Positions 36,078 through 44,567 of a stretch of DNA of 64,000 nucleotides are shown here, piece after piece. The notes under the pieces were generated by a model. That model did no database searches. It was not told where the DNA came from and was given only the letters and a program-made list of their open reading frames with translations. Position 1 is the stretch's first letter. Every line of letters begins with the position of its first letter. Source of the stretch: Caldisericum exile (GTDB taxonomy: Bacteria > Caldisericota > Caldisericia > Caldisericales > Caldisericaceae); the NCBI GenBank assembly GCA_020722505.1, contig DYKR01000002.1:27921-91920 (forward strand). Direction: 5' to 3'. Position numbers and translations under genes: made by a program.

Positions 36078-36446
36078 ATGAAGGTAGTAGAAATTATTAA
36101 AATTGTAGATGCAGTAGTCTTACAAGAAGAAGGCAACTGGGATGTAAACATCAAATACGGATTTGCGGCTGACCTTCTCTCAGATACATTGTTTGTTATC
36201 AGTAGAGAAGAAGAACCAGTTCTCCTTATAACTGGTGTGACAAACCCATCTGTAGTAAAAACCGCAAAAATTCTAGATATACCAGTGGTGCTTATTGCAA
36301 GAGGAAAGCCAATTGAAGCATCAACCATAGAATTAGCAAAAAAAGAAAACATTATTCTATTACGCACTAAATATATTGTTTTTGTAACATGCGGACTGCT
36401 TTACGAAGCAGGACTCAAAGGAGCTCCATGGAAGATACAATATTAG
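36078..36446 (+). CDS. DRTGG-domain protein
   Basis: A 122-residue soluble protein made of a single DRTGG domain (named from the CBS-associated and phosphotransacetylase N-terminal domain; ligand unknown). KYGFAADLLSDTLF, LLITGVTNPSVVKTA and PVVLIARGKPIEA fit the fold. Genes of this type accompany HATPase and NuoE/F-like genes in bifurcating hydrogenase clusters of Clostridia and Thermotogae. It is transcribed divergently from the formate dehydrogenase operon across a 150-base region rich in repeats. A sensing role is inference. Confidence 0.8.
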   Translation: MKVVEIIKIVDAVVLQEEGNWDVNIKYGFAADLLSDTLFVISREEEPVLLITGVTNPSVVKTAKILDIPVVLIARGKPIEASTIELAKKENIILLRTKYIVFVTCGLLYEAGLKGAPWKIQY

Positions 36447-37255
36447 TTTTAGAATTCCCGATTTTTGGAGAAGACTTTGATCATCTTGGAGATGCAACTT
36501 TAAGAATAAGGGAGTCACTTCTAAAAGCACTTAATACACCCATTTTAAATGCGAGCAAAAGTAGAGAAAAAGAAATTGTAAGAAAATCTGGCATCTGCCT
36601 CTATGAAGCCGAAGCAAATATAGTGATACACGCAAAGTTTGGTTTTATTAAAACAATACTATACAAGCAAAAAATTGTCTCAATTGCAAAAGACATAGGA
36701 CCAGGGATAAAAAACCTCATTCTTGCTTTAAAACCTGGTTATTCAACGGCATCGGAAAAAGCAAGAATGCTTGGGTTTGGTGCAGGTATGGGCCTTAAGA
36801 ATATCGAAAAAATTTCTGATTTTTTCTTCTTAATCTCCACATTTGGAAAAGGGACATACCTTCTTTTCGAAGTTTGGAGAAACAATACTACTCTTGGAGG
36901 TGTCAAAATGAAAATAAGAAAGTTAATAGAAGAATTAAAACTTGAAGTGCTTACAAATTTCACCGAAAAAGATTTAGATAAAATAGTAGAAGAAGCTTAC
37001 ACTTGCGATTTACTGAGCAATGTTCTTTCAAAGGCTGAAGAAGAAACTACTTGGATAACTGTTCAATCTAACATCAATGTAGTAGGTGTTGCAACAATTA
37101 AGAGGATACCGATTATTATAGTTACTGAGAGTAATACCCCTGAAGAAGAAACTTTAAAAAAGGCTGAGTTAAACTCAATCATCATCGCAAGAACTAAACT
37201 ATCATCTTTTGAGATATCTGGACAACTATACAACTTACTTAAAAAACAGAATTAA
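36428..37255 (+). CDS. HATPase (anti-sigma-like) domain fused to a DRTGG domain
   Basis: A 275-residue two-domain protein. Residues about 1-155 form a histidine-kinase-like ATPase of the RsbW type: N box YEAEANIVIHA, G1 AKDIGPGI, G2 GFGAGMGLKNI. Residues about 161-275 are a second DRTGG domain (ACTCDLLSNVL-like YTCDLLSNVL, then IKRIPIIIVTES). In related clusters these are usually separate genes. At the junction, GGAGG (36896-36900) stands 7 bases before an in-frame ATG (36908), so the DRTGG part may also be made alone. The start at 36428 has AAAGGAGC upstream and overlaps the first DRTGG gene by 19 bases. Confidence 0.78.
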   Translation: MEDTILVLEFPIFGEDFDHLGDATLRIRESLLKALNTPILNASKSREKEIVRKSGICLYEAEANIVIHAKFGFIKTILYKQKIVSIAKDIGPGIKNLILALKPGYSTASEKARMLGFGAGMGLKNIEKISDFFFLISTFGKGTYLLFEVWRNNTTLGGVKMKIRKLIEELKLEVLTNFTEKDLDKIVEEAYTCDLLSNVLSKAEEETTWITVQSNINVVGVATIKRIPIIIVTESNTPEEETLKKAELNSIIIARTKLSSFEISGQLYNLLKKQN

Positions 37256-40032
37256 ATCATTTCTTCTATTGAAATAATCCTTGTGTTTTGATAATTTTTT
37301 ATTTTTGGATTATCATCAACAACAACATCAGAAACTCGAATCTTCTTAGCAATTAAAATATTGAAGGCTGTTGTAATATTACTTCCAATTCTCTTTGCAA
37401 TATCCTCTGCAAGCCTTTCTTCAATCTGCGAGAGAGCAATAACAGCAGGCTTATAACCACCTTCTAAAATAATGTCGTTAATCTTGGCTTTTTCTGAAGC
37501 AGCAACAAATGCCCTATTTAAAATATTATCTTTTTCGGATTTGCTTAATTTATCGTTTTCAAAAATCTTTCTAAAAGAGGCTGCATCGATAACGAATCTA
37601 TCTTTAAGTTCAATTTTAACATGCGGTTCACTTATTAACTTTTCTTCTTTTGCTTTACTGACATCTTCTTTTATAGGTTCGGCAGCTTCTTTCTTTTCGG
37701 TTTGCTCTTGCTTTTCCTTCTCTAACTTAGACAAAAGCTCATCAAAAGTAGATCTAAATTGTTCCTTTTGGGAAGACTCCTTCTTTTCCTCCGCTACCTC
37801 TTCTACCTTTTTTACTTCTTCAGTTTTTTTCAAAGTTTCAGTATCTTCAGGAGGTTGCGCAAAATCTGCAAAAGAAACTTCTTCAACTGCTTCTACAGGC
37901 TTAGTTTGAGGGACTTCCTCTTTTTCTTTTACTTCTTCTACTTTTATAATAGGCTTTTCTTCCTTTTTCTCTGAAGGTTTAATAATCTTTGTAGGTTCAA
38001 TAATAGGTTTTTCGCCAAATCTTTTCTGCGGGATTGGTCTAAGGATTTTCTCTTCTTTAACTATTTGCTCCTCTGCTATTTTTTTACCCTCTTTAACAGG
38101 GGCTTTTTCTTCAGGCTTTAATTTTATAACAGGAACTTCAGCTTTTTCTTCAACAGGTTTTGCTCCCTCAACTGGTTTTTCAATTTCCCTTATTTCGATA
38201 TCTTTAACATCAAAAACAATGGGTTTCTTTTTTATTTCTTTAAAAGAAACTTCTTTTATTTTTTTATTATGCCTTTTAGGGAATAAAATTACTAAAAGAA
38301 TTAATAAAACTGCTAAGGATATAATAGAGGAAATTAAGTCTGGAGTTAAATTTGGAAGATAATTTTTTGTGTAATTGTAAATCTGTAAAGATAAAGGCTT
38401 AAGAAATTCAAGGATTTTTAGTGAAATATTTTTAAAAAAAGAAGCAATAATGCTGAATGTATAAGCTACATCAAAACCACTAAACGTATTTTTAAAGAAT
38501 TCCATTATTTTCCCCACTATTGATAGTATAGTACCTTTTACCTTTTCTAATAAACTTTTTTCCTGGGTAGACTCGTTATCTGAAGGACTAGGGTTATTTA
38601 CAGTGTTATTTCCACTCTCTTGAGATGGGGCAACAGTTGAGATTTTTATAAACTCAGAAGTTTTATAGGGAATAAGAGTGCTAAATATCTCTCTATTTTT
38701 TGCAATACCAAGGTCAAATACCACAATTTGCTTGTTGGATGATATATCAACTCTTGAAAAACTTTCATTAAACAAGAACTCTTTTTTCTCATATGCGCCT
38801 TGCGTATATTTTGACCCATTGGCATAAAAAGAAGTATCGTCGCTTACTGGAATGACAACAACTCTTCTTTTTCTCTCACCATAGATGTTTGTAACCTTAC
38901 CAGCCCTAAAATCATACTTAGTAAAATTGTTAAACCCTGGTAACTGTTCTGCATCCGTATTACCATAAACACCGTAAGTATAAATCACAACAGATTTTGA
39001 AGCATTTACCTTTACCGGAACCATCTTTAATGGGTTATTCCCAGTTTTATCTAACTGTGTTTCAAAATACTCAAAATCATTAACATCCTTAAGAGTAAAA
39101 GTTTTCTTTACGCCACCAAATTCAACGCTAATTTCTGTATCTTTAAATATAGATGATACTCCAAACCCTCCAAAAGATTCAAATTCTAAATTTCCAAGTC
39201 CCAAAATAGTTGCAAAAACATTATCTGAAGCATAACCATATTCAACCAAAACAGGCTTATCAGAGGAAATAATGTAAAAACCTTCTTTTAGGTTAGTATT
39301 CATGTAGAAAGAACCTTCAGCAATGTCGCTTTCGGTTACAATTTTGCCTTCACTATCTTCAACTCTTATATGGGCATTATCTTGAGTAAAAATAAAAAGA
39401 AACTTCGGGATATAAATTCCAAAATACGCACCATAGAGAGAAGAAATATCGTCAGAAGAATTCTTATCAAAAGGAGCAGTTAAAGTCGAAATACTTACTA
39501 AAACAGGTCTATTAGAGACTAATTCATAGACTCCGTCTTCCAATAATTTAATGGTTTTAAAACCCTTCTCATTAAGAATAATATCAAAATAAATTTTATT
39601 AGTATCTTTCTTTATAATTTTTACGTTGTTATCGGAAGAAGGGGAGAAAACATTCACGTTACATGAAGTGGGTATAATAAAATGAGTTCCATAGTAATCG
39701 GGAACGAAAAATTCAACATACTGAGGGTTTGAAACACCATAGGCAAGTTTTAAGTTTTTCTTCTCTAAAGGACTAAAATTCAAATAAGTTTTAAAAATTA
39801 TTGTATTTCCTTTTTCTGTAAAGGAAAGGGGAAGTCTATTTTGACCATCTAAAAGTTCAAAACCCGTTAGTCCATTAAAAACCGACTTATCAATACTAAA
39901 GGAAACAGTTTTTGCAACCTTTATGTTCAATGTATTTTCAAAGACAATATTAACTACAGATTGAGATCGTGATGTATGCACGTAACCAAAAACTAATACA
40001 CAAATAAGAGCAAAAATAATAAACTTTTTCAT
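37252..40032 (-). CDS. Large exported one-TM protein with charged cytoplasmic tail
   Basis: A 926-residue protein I do not recognise as a whole. It has a signal peptide (MKKFIIFALICVLVFGYV), a beta-rich exported part to about 480, a Ser/Asn/Thr-rich spacer, a TM helix at about 565-588 (LISSIISLAVLLILLVILF), a very acidic/basic tail (about 600-805, repeated EKPI, KVEEV and KPVE units), and a compact C-terminal domain (about 808-926). That domain begins FVIDAASFRKIF and ends DVVVDDNPKI...IISIEEMI, which resembles the ends of PIN-domain proteins; this is tentative. It follows rnfB with a good ribosome binding site (GGGGAAG) and its stop overlaps the convergent ATPase-DRTGG gene. Confidence 0.7.
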   Translation of the reverse strand: MKKFIIFALICVLVFGYVHTSRSQSVVNIVFENTLNIKVAKTVSFSIDKSVFNGLTGFELLDGQNRLPLSFTEKGNTIIFKTYLNFSPLEKKNLKLAYGVSNPQYVEFFVPDYYGTHFIIPTSCNVNVFSPSSDNNVKIIKKDTNKIYFDIILNEKGFKTIKLLEDGVYELVSNRPVLVSISTLTAPFDKNSSDDISSLYGAYFGIYIPKFLFIFTQDNAHIRVEDSEGKIVTESDIAEGSFYMNTNLKEGFYIISSDKPVLVEYGYASDNVFATILGLGNLEFESFGGFGVSSIFKDTEISVEFGGVKKTFTLKDVNDFEYFETQLDKTGNNPLKMVPVKVNASKSVVIYTYGVYGNTDAEQLPGFNNFTKYDFRAGKVTNIYGERKRRVVVIPVSDDTSFYANGSKYTQGAYEKKEFLFNESFSRVDISSNKQIVVFDLGIAKNREIFSTLIPYKTSEFIKISTVAPSQESGNNTVNNPSPSDNESTQEKSLLEKVKGTILSIVGKIMEFFKNTFSGFDVAYTFSIIASFFKNISLKILEFLKPLSLQIYNYTKNYLPNLTPDLISSIISLAVLLILLVILFPKRHNKKIKEVSFKEIKKKPIVFDVKDIEIREIEKPVEGAKPVEEKAEVPVIKLKPEEKAPVKEGKKIAEEQIVKEEKILRPIPQKRFGEKPIIEPTKIIKPSEKKEEKPIIKVEEVKEKEEVPQTKPVEAVEEVSFADFAQPPEDTETLKKTEEVKKVEEVAEEKKESSQKEQFRSTFDELLSKLEKEKQEQTEKKEAAEPIKEDVSKAKEEKLISEPHVKIELKDRFVIDAASFRKIFENDKLSKSEKDNILNRAFVAASEKAKINDIILEGGYKPAVIALSQIEERLAEDIAKRIGSNITTAFNILIAKKIRVSDVVVDDNPKIKNYQNTRIISIEEMI

Positions 40033-40069
40033 TACTTCCCCTTTTTTATTTTACTATGAAAAATAAAAA

Positions 40070-40363
40070 TTAGGAAGGAGATTTTTCTGCTTCCTCCATA
40101 ATCGCCTTAACTTTATCTGCCACCTCTTTTCCACCCACAGAACAAGCATCGTAGGGAGCTCTTTTTTCAGCAATTGCTTCGGCACAAGGATGACAACCAG
40201 GAAATCCGCAGGCTCCGCATTCTCCATGTGGTAACACCTCATAAATTGCGGAGACTAAAGGACTTTCTTCAACTTTAAATTTTTCTGCAAATACTCCAAT
40301 TAACGCTCCAAACAAAGCTCCTAACACACCTAAAGTGCCTACAGAAACCAACAAATCTTTCAT
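40070..40363 (-). CDS. rnfB: Short RnfB-like protein lacking ferredoxin domains
   Basis: A 97-residue protein. One TM helix (about 5-25) is followed by the RnfB Fe-S domain with C49, C52, C57 and C74 (GECGACGFPGCHPCAEAI), able to bind one [4Fe-4S]. Full RnfB has a further two or more ferredoxin-type clusters (total about 190-330 residues); nothing like that follows here, as the next gene starts about 38 bases after the stop. It is last of the rnf genes, where rnfB is expected. RnfB normally takes electrons from ferredoxin, so another protein may fill that part, or RnfC may do more. Confidence 0.85.
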   Translation of the reverse strand: MKDLLVSVGTLGVLGALFGALIGVFAEKFKVEESPLVSAIYEVLPHGECGACGFPGCHPCAEAIAEKRAPYDACSVGGKEVADKVKAIMEEAEKSPS

Positions 40364-40372
40364 ACTACACCT

Positions 40373-40963
40373 CTATTTTATTATCCCGCTAAAGCCTAAA
40401 AATGCAAGGGAAAGAATACCAGAAATCATAAAGGCGATTGCCTTCCCTTTAAAAAACGAAGGTAAATCAGAATTCCTTAATCTTTCCCTAATGCCTGCAA
40501 GAAGTAACATGGCAATTGCATAACCAGTTGCTATACCAAAGCCAGAAACAATTGATTCAACAAAATCGTATTTGGTCATTGAGTTGATAAATGTTACACC
40601 AAGTATAAGACAGTTTGTTGCAATAAGTGGAAGGTAAATACCCATTGCTTTATATAGATTTGGAGAAGCCTTTTTAATGTATAGCTCAACAAGTCCAACA
40701 AAAGAACCAATCACAAGAATAAATGCTGTAATTTGAAGAGCTGGTTGAAGCCCTGTAGGTATAAGAATCCAGTTATCAATCATCCAGGCAAGAATCGAAG
40801 AAGAAACCGTTACAAAAATTACTGCAAAGCTCATTCCAATTGAAGATGAAAGGTTATCGGTTAATCCTATGTAAGAACACAAACCAAGAAACTGAATAAG
40901 AATTATGTTATTAATTATGCTTGAAGAAATAAATATCTTTATAAGATTTTCTAAATAACTCAT
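40373..40963 (-). CDS. rnfA: Rnf complex subunit RnfA
   Basis: Membrane subunit, 196 residues with six TM helices. Conserved RnfA/NqrE features: NNIILIQFLGLCSYIG near the N-terminus, LPLIATNCLILG in the middle (each holding the conserved cysteine that is thought to help bind the intramembrane Fe-S centre), and a C-terminal LAGIRERLR. It overlaps rnfE by 4 bases. Confidence 0.94.
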   Translation of the reverse strand: MSYLENLIKIFISSSIINNIILIQFLGLCSYIGLTDNLSSSIGMSFAVIFVTVSSSILAWMIDNWILIPTGLQPALQITAFILVIGSFVGLVELYIKKASPNLYKAMGIYLPLIATNCLILGVTFINSMTKYDFVESIVSGFGIATGYAIAMLLLAGIRERLRNSDLPSFFKGKAIAFMISGILSLAFLGFSGIIK

Positions 40964-41562
40964 TTCTTACCTCCCTTTTGCTTGAGGTATGTTTCAATTG
41001 CACCAGTTAAAATTCCAACAAAAATAAAACCTGCTGGCGGAAGAATCATAAGAAGCATAGGTTGATAACTTTCGGGCATTATTTGGATACCTGCAAGAGT
41101 TCCTTTTCCAATTAGTTCCCTTCCTATAGCAATAGTAACAAGCACCAAACCATAACCAATAGTGTTCCCTATTCCATCAAGAAGCGAATCAAAAATACCA
41201 TTTTTATAGGCAAAAGCTTCGGCTCTTCCAATGATAATACAGTTTACAACTACAAGAAGAATGTAGAGTTTAATGACCTGGTATATTGGATTAAAAAACG
41301 CCCGAGATAACAAAGCCGCAATAGTTGTAAAAGCAGCAATTACGCTTACAAAGATGGGGACTCTTAATTCGTTAGGAATAATTTTTCTCATGGCTGAGAT
41401 TAAAACGTTTGATGGAATCTGCACTAATGCAAAAACAAAAGTCATAAGAAGTGCACTTTTAACGGAGTTAGAAACCGCAATAACCGAACACAAACCTATC
41501 GAAATTATAAGAACAGGGTTATTTGGTATTATTGCATCCCAAATGATTTTTAATTTTTTCAT
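40960..41562 (-). CDS. rnfE: Rnf complex subunit RnfE
   Basis: Membrane subunit, 200 residues with six TM helices, homologous to RnfA but inverted in topology. It has the N-terminal NPVLIISIGLCSVIAVSNSVK and the middle LVVVNCIIIGRAEAFA, with the conserved cysteines, and GRELIGKGTL. It overlaps rnfG and rnfA by 4 bases each. The complex couples ferredoxin:NAD+ electron transfer to Na+ or H+ transport. Confidence 0.94.
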   Translation of the reverse strand: MKKLKIIWDAIIPNNPVLIISIGLCSVIAVSNSVKSALLMTFVFALVQIPSNVLISAMRKIIPNELRVPIFVSVIAAFTTIAALLSRAFFNPIYQVIKLYILLVVVNCIIIGRAEAFAYKNGIFDSLLDGIGNTIGYGLVLVTIAIGRELIGKGTLAGIQIMPESYQPMLLMILPPAGFIFVGILTGAIETYLKQKGGKK

Positions 41563-42158
41563 TGGTGAGCCTCCTTTAAATATTGAAGAAACGACTCCCC
41601 TGCAACTTTAGCACCTGTAGATATCGCCTTAGAAGTAATTGTTGCACCAGTTATCGCAATTATATCTTCTTTTGGGATTAATTTTTCTTTTTCAACATTC
41701 TTACCCTTGAATTGACCTAAAAATGTTATCTTGTTTTTCTTATCAACATAGTAAGAAGGGTTATCAGCGTTAGCGCCCAAGCCAGCCGTCTCCTGAATTG
41801 ATAAAATCGTTATTCCAGAAATTGTTCCGTCTTTTTTAACTCCCACAAGCATCTTAATGGGTGCTTGAGACCCTGCAACTGCAACTGTTAAAACCCCTCC
41901 TTCAATCGAATTAGAGTTTTTATCCTTCACAAGAAATGTATCAAGAATCTGAACAGAAGAATCCAATGATTGGATGGGATCTTTAAGTTTTACAAATTCA
42001 TAATTACCACTAAATACGTTTTGCAATCCTTCCTGCAGTGCTCTCTCATCTTGAAGTTTAATAATAGGATCCGTTATTTGAAAAACTACCGCTAAAGCTA
42101 AACCAATAATTGCAGCGATTATACCAAAATTCAAAGCGAACTTAAGCACATTTTTCAT
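41559..42158 (-). CDS. rnfG: Rnf complex subunit RnfG (FMN-binding)
   Basis: A 199-residue protein with one N-terminal TM helix (about 8-28) and an exported FMN-binding domain. IQETAGLGANADNPSYY and the covalent flavin site ITGATITSKAIS are present; the second Thr of GAT-x-T is the residue normally esterified to FMN, attached by an ApbE-type transferase not seen in this window. It overlaps rnfD and rnfE by 4 bases each. Confidence 0.93.
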   Translation of the reverse strand: MKNVLKFALNFGIIAAIIGLALAVVFQITDPIIKLQDERALQEGLQNVFSGNYEFVKLKDPIQSLDSSVQILDTFLVKDKNSNSIEGGVLTVAVAGSQAPIKMLVGVKKDGTISGITILSIQETAGLGANADNPSYYVDKKNKITFLGQFKGKNVEKEKLIPKEDIIAITGATITSKAISTGAKVAGESFLQYLKEAHQ

Positions 42159-43159
42159 TTTGACACCTCTTTTTTAGGAAAAACACCATAAACTCTTGGC
42201 ATAACCTTATCAAAATACGGAACTAAAGCATTACCTAAAAGAATTGAAAACATTACACCTTCTGGGTAAGCAGCAAACTGACGGATTATAACGGTCAAAA
42301 TGCCAAGAAATATGCCATAATAAACCTTACCAAGTGGTGTTATTGGAGATGAACTATAGTCAGTTGCCATGAAAAATGCGCCGAGAAATAGACCACCAGC
42401 AAAGATTGAAAACACTGGGTCTCTACCAAAAATAAATGACAAAACGAAAACAGTTGTGATATAAAAAGTAGGAATTTTCCAATCAATGACTTTTCTTATA
42501 AATAGATAAATAGCTCCTATTAAAAGAAGAAGTGCTGAAGTTTCTCCAATACTACCACCCACAGTGCCAAAGAAAAGAGAAGTATACAAGTTTAGTTTGC
42601 TGCCAAATTCAGAAATAAGTTGAGAATAACTTTGTAATTGAACTACATTCAAAGGAGTTGCCGATGTAACGGTATCGAGGTTTAAAATTCTGAAAGGAAA
42701 TCCTATGAAAAACCGTGGTTTATCCCATGTAGTCATATAGGTAGGCCAAGAAACCATTAGAACAGCTCTTCCTACAAGAGCAGGGTTGAATGGGTTTGAG
42801 CCAATTCCACCAAAAATCATCTTTCCAAGTAAAATTCCTGAAAATGCCCCTACTACAACCATCCACCATGGAGAGCTCGGCGGTAGAGTCATCGCAAATA
42901 AAACACCAGTCACAACCGCAGAAAAATCTTTTAGTGATGACTTTTTATGAAATAGAAGATTGCCCACATATTCTGCAAGAATTGAAGAAACTATCGAAAC
43001 CAAATAAACAACAATTACTTTCCCACCAAAAATAAAAACACTTCCAACCACTGCTGGGATTAAAGCTAAAACAACATCTCTCATGATGGAGGAAGTATTC
43101 ACCTTATCCCTTATGTGAGGGGCAGCATTAACAACAAGATCGATATCATAGTTAGCCAT
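42155..43159 (-). CDS. rnfD: Rnf complex subunit RnfD (FMN-binding)
   Basis: Membrane subunit, 334 residues with about nine TM helices. The N-terminus NAAPHIRDKVNTSSIMRDVVLALIP (quoted in part) and LPPSSPWW are typical; the covalent FMN site is DTVTSATPLN. I start it at the ATG 43159, which has AGAAGGAGG 8 bases upstream; a longer frame to 43243 only adds a lysine/arginine-rich stretch read out of frame within rnfC. It overlaps rnfC by 8 bases. Confidence 0.93.
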   Translation of the reverse strand: MANYDIDLVVNAAPHIRDKVNTSSIMRDVVLALIPAVVGSVFIFGGKVIVVYLVSIVSSILAEYVGNLLFHKKSSLKDFSAVVTGVLFAMTLPPSSPWWMVVVGAFSGILLGKMIFGGIGSNPFNPALVGRAVLMVSWPTYMTTWDKPRFFIGFPFRILNLDTVTSATPLNVVQLQSYSQLISEFGSKLNLYTSLFFGTVGGSIGETSALLLLIGAIYLFIRKVIDWKIPTFYITTVFVLSFIFGRDPVFSIFAGGLFLGAFFMATDYSSSPITPLGKVYYGIFLGILTVIIRQFAAYPEGVMFSILLGNALVPYFDKVMPRVYGVFPKKEVSK

Positions 43160-44564
43160 TTTTTTCCTCCTTCTGAGACATTTCCTTTTCTTTTTGTCGT
43201 TGTTGCTTGAGTTTCTCAAAGGCAGCTTGTTTTGCAGCTTCAATTTTCTTCTGCTTAATAATTGCTTGTTTTACACTCTTAATGTTTTCGGTCAAATGTC
43301 TTTTTGAAGGACAAACATAGGAACAAACTCCACATTCTATGCAATCAAGAGCACGGAGCCTTTCTGCTTCTTGCAAATCTTTTCTTCTTGAAGCATGGTC
43401 AATAAGAACAGGCATAAGTCCCATAGGGCAACTATCAACACAACTTGCACATCTTATACAAGACAATTCTTCCTGCGGAGCCATTTCCAAGGCTTTCTCA
43501 CCAAACATAAGAATACCTGAAGTTCCTTTAATTACAGGCACATCGACAGATGCCTGGGCAATTCCCGTCATTGGGCCACCAAATATGAGTTTTCTTAATT
43601 TCCTATTGAGCCCAAGAGTATCAATGATAAAACTTGCAGGCGTTCCAATACGCACTATAAAATTACCCTTTTTCTCAACAGCATCACCTGAAACGGTAAT
43701 GCCTCTTCCAATTACAGGTTTATCTTCCAATATAGCCTCAGTTATTGCCTTCAAAGTCTGGACATTCTGCACAACAACACCAACATTCAAAGGCAACCCT
43801 CCCGAAGGAACTTCTCTATTAAGCACTGCTTTTATGAGTTGCTTTTCGCCTCCTTGAGGATATTTTGTTTTAACAAGAACAACCTCAATATTTGATAAAC
43901 CCATTTCTTGCACTTTCTTATGAAGAAGTAAAGCTGCACCTTCTTTATTTTCTTCGACTGCTATAATACCCCTTTTTGCACCAGTAATCTGCATCTCGAT
44001 GAGAATACCTTTGATGATTTTTTCAGGGTATTCAAGCATAACCCTATTGTCAACAGTTAAATAAGGCTCGCATTCTGCTCCATTTCCAATGATCGTATCA
44101 ATTACTTTATTTGGTGGAGGAGAGAGTTTTACTGCTGTAGGAAAAGCTGCTCCTCCCAATCCCACGATACCTTTGTCTCTAATGATTTTTAAAATCTCTT
44201 CCTTTGGTAAATCATTAAAAGAGTCTCTTTTACTAAGTTCAACCCATTCGTCTTTGTAGTCGTTTTCAATTACAACACATTTTCCTTTTGTGCCGTTAGG
44301 CAAAAGTCTATCCTCAATTGCTAAAACTTTTCCAGATACCGAAGCATGCACTGGAGCTGCAACAAACTGGTTAGTATCACCAATTTTTTGACCAACCTTT
44401 ACGTAATCCCCAACTGAAACAAGGGGATTATTTGGTGCACCTGTATGTTGTTGCAAAGGAATAACAACAACCGGAGGAGACTTAAATACTTCAAACGGAA
44501 AGTCTTTTGTAATTTTACTTTCATCGGGGTGAACACCACCCGGAGAGTAAGTAAATACTTTCAT
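43152..44564 (-). CDS. rnfC: Rnf complex subunit RnfC (NADH-binding)
   Basis: Peripheral subunit of 470 residues that carries the NAD(H)/FMN domain. An N-terminal barrel-sandwich part (VSVGDYVKVGQKIG) is followed by the NuoF-like domain (GIVGLGGAAFPTAVKL, GNGAECEPYLTVDNR) and two [4Fe-4S] motifs, CIRCASCVDSCPMGL and CIECGVCSYVCPSKRH. A lysine/glutamine-rich tail ends the protein. It heads the rnfCDGEAB set and starts 3 bases after the zinc-ribbon membrane gene. Confidence 0.94.
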   Translation of the reverse strand: MKVFTYSPGGVHPDESKITKDFPFEVFKSPPVVVIPLQQHTGAPNNPLVSVGDYVKVGQKIGDTNQFVAAPVHASVSGKVLAIEDRLLPNGTKGKCVVIENDYKDEWVELSKRDSFNDLPKEEILKIIRDKGIVGLGGAAFPTAVKLSPPPNKVIDTIIGNGAECEPYLTVDNRVMLEYPEKIIKGILIEMQITGAKRGIIAVEENKEGAALLLHKKVQEMGLSNIEVVLVKTKYPQGGEKQLIKAVLNREVPSGGLPLNVGVVVQNVQTLKAITEAILEDKPVIGRGITVSGDAVEKKGNFIVRIGTPASFIIDTLGLNRKLRKLIFGGPMTGIAQASVDVPVIKGTSGILMFGEKALEMAPQEELSCIRCASCVDSCPMGLMPVLIDHASRRKDLQEAERLRALDCIECGVCSYVCPSKRHLTENIKSVKQAIIKQKKIEAAKQAAFEKLKQQRQKEKEMSQKEEKNG

Positions 44565-44567
44565 ACA

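Noticed and set aside
37600-38200. Tandem DNA repeat in the charged tail of the 926-residue protein
   Set aside because: The protein is repetitive in composition, but the bases do not form an exact tandem array.
40033-40069. Frameshifted continuation of rnfB carrying ferredoxin domains
   Set aside because: Only 37 bases separate the rnfB stop from the next gene, and no CxxCxxCxxxC coding pattern is seen in any frame there.
43160-43243. N-terminal extension of RnfD
   Set aside because: It is the rnfC 3' region read in another frame; a strong ribosome binding site precedes the ATG at 43159.
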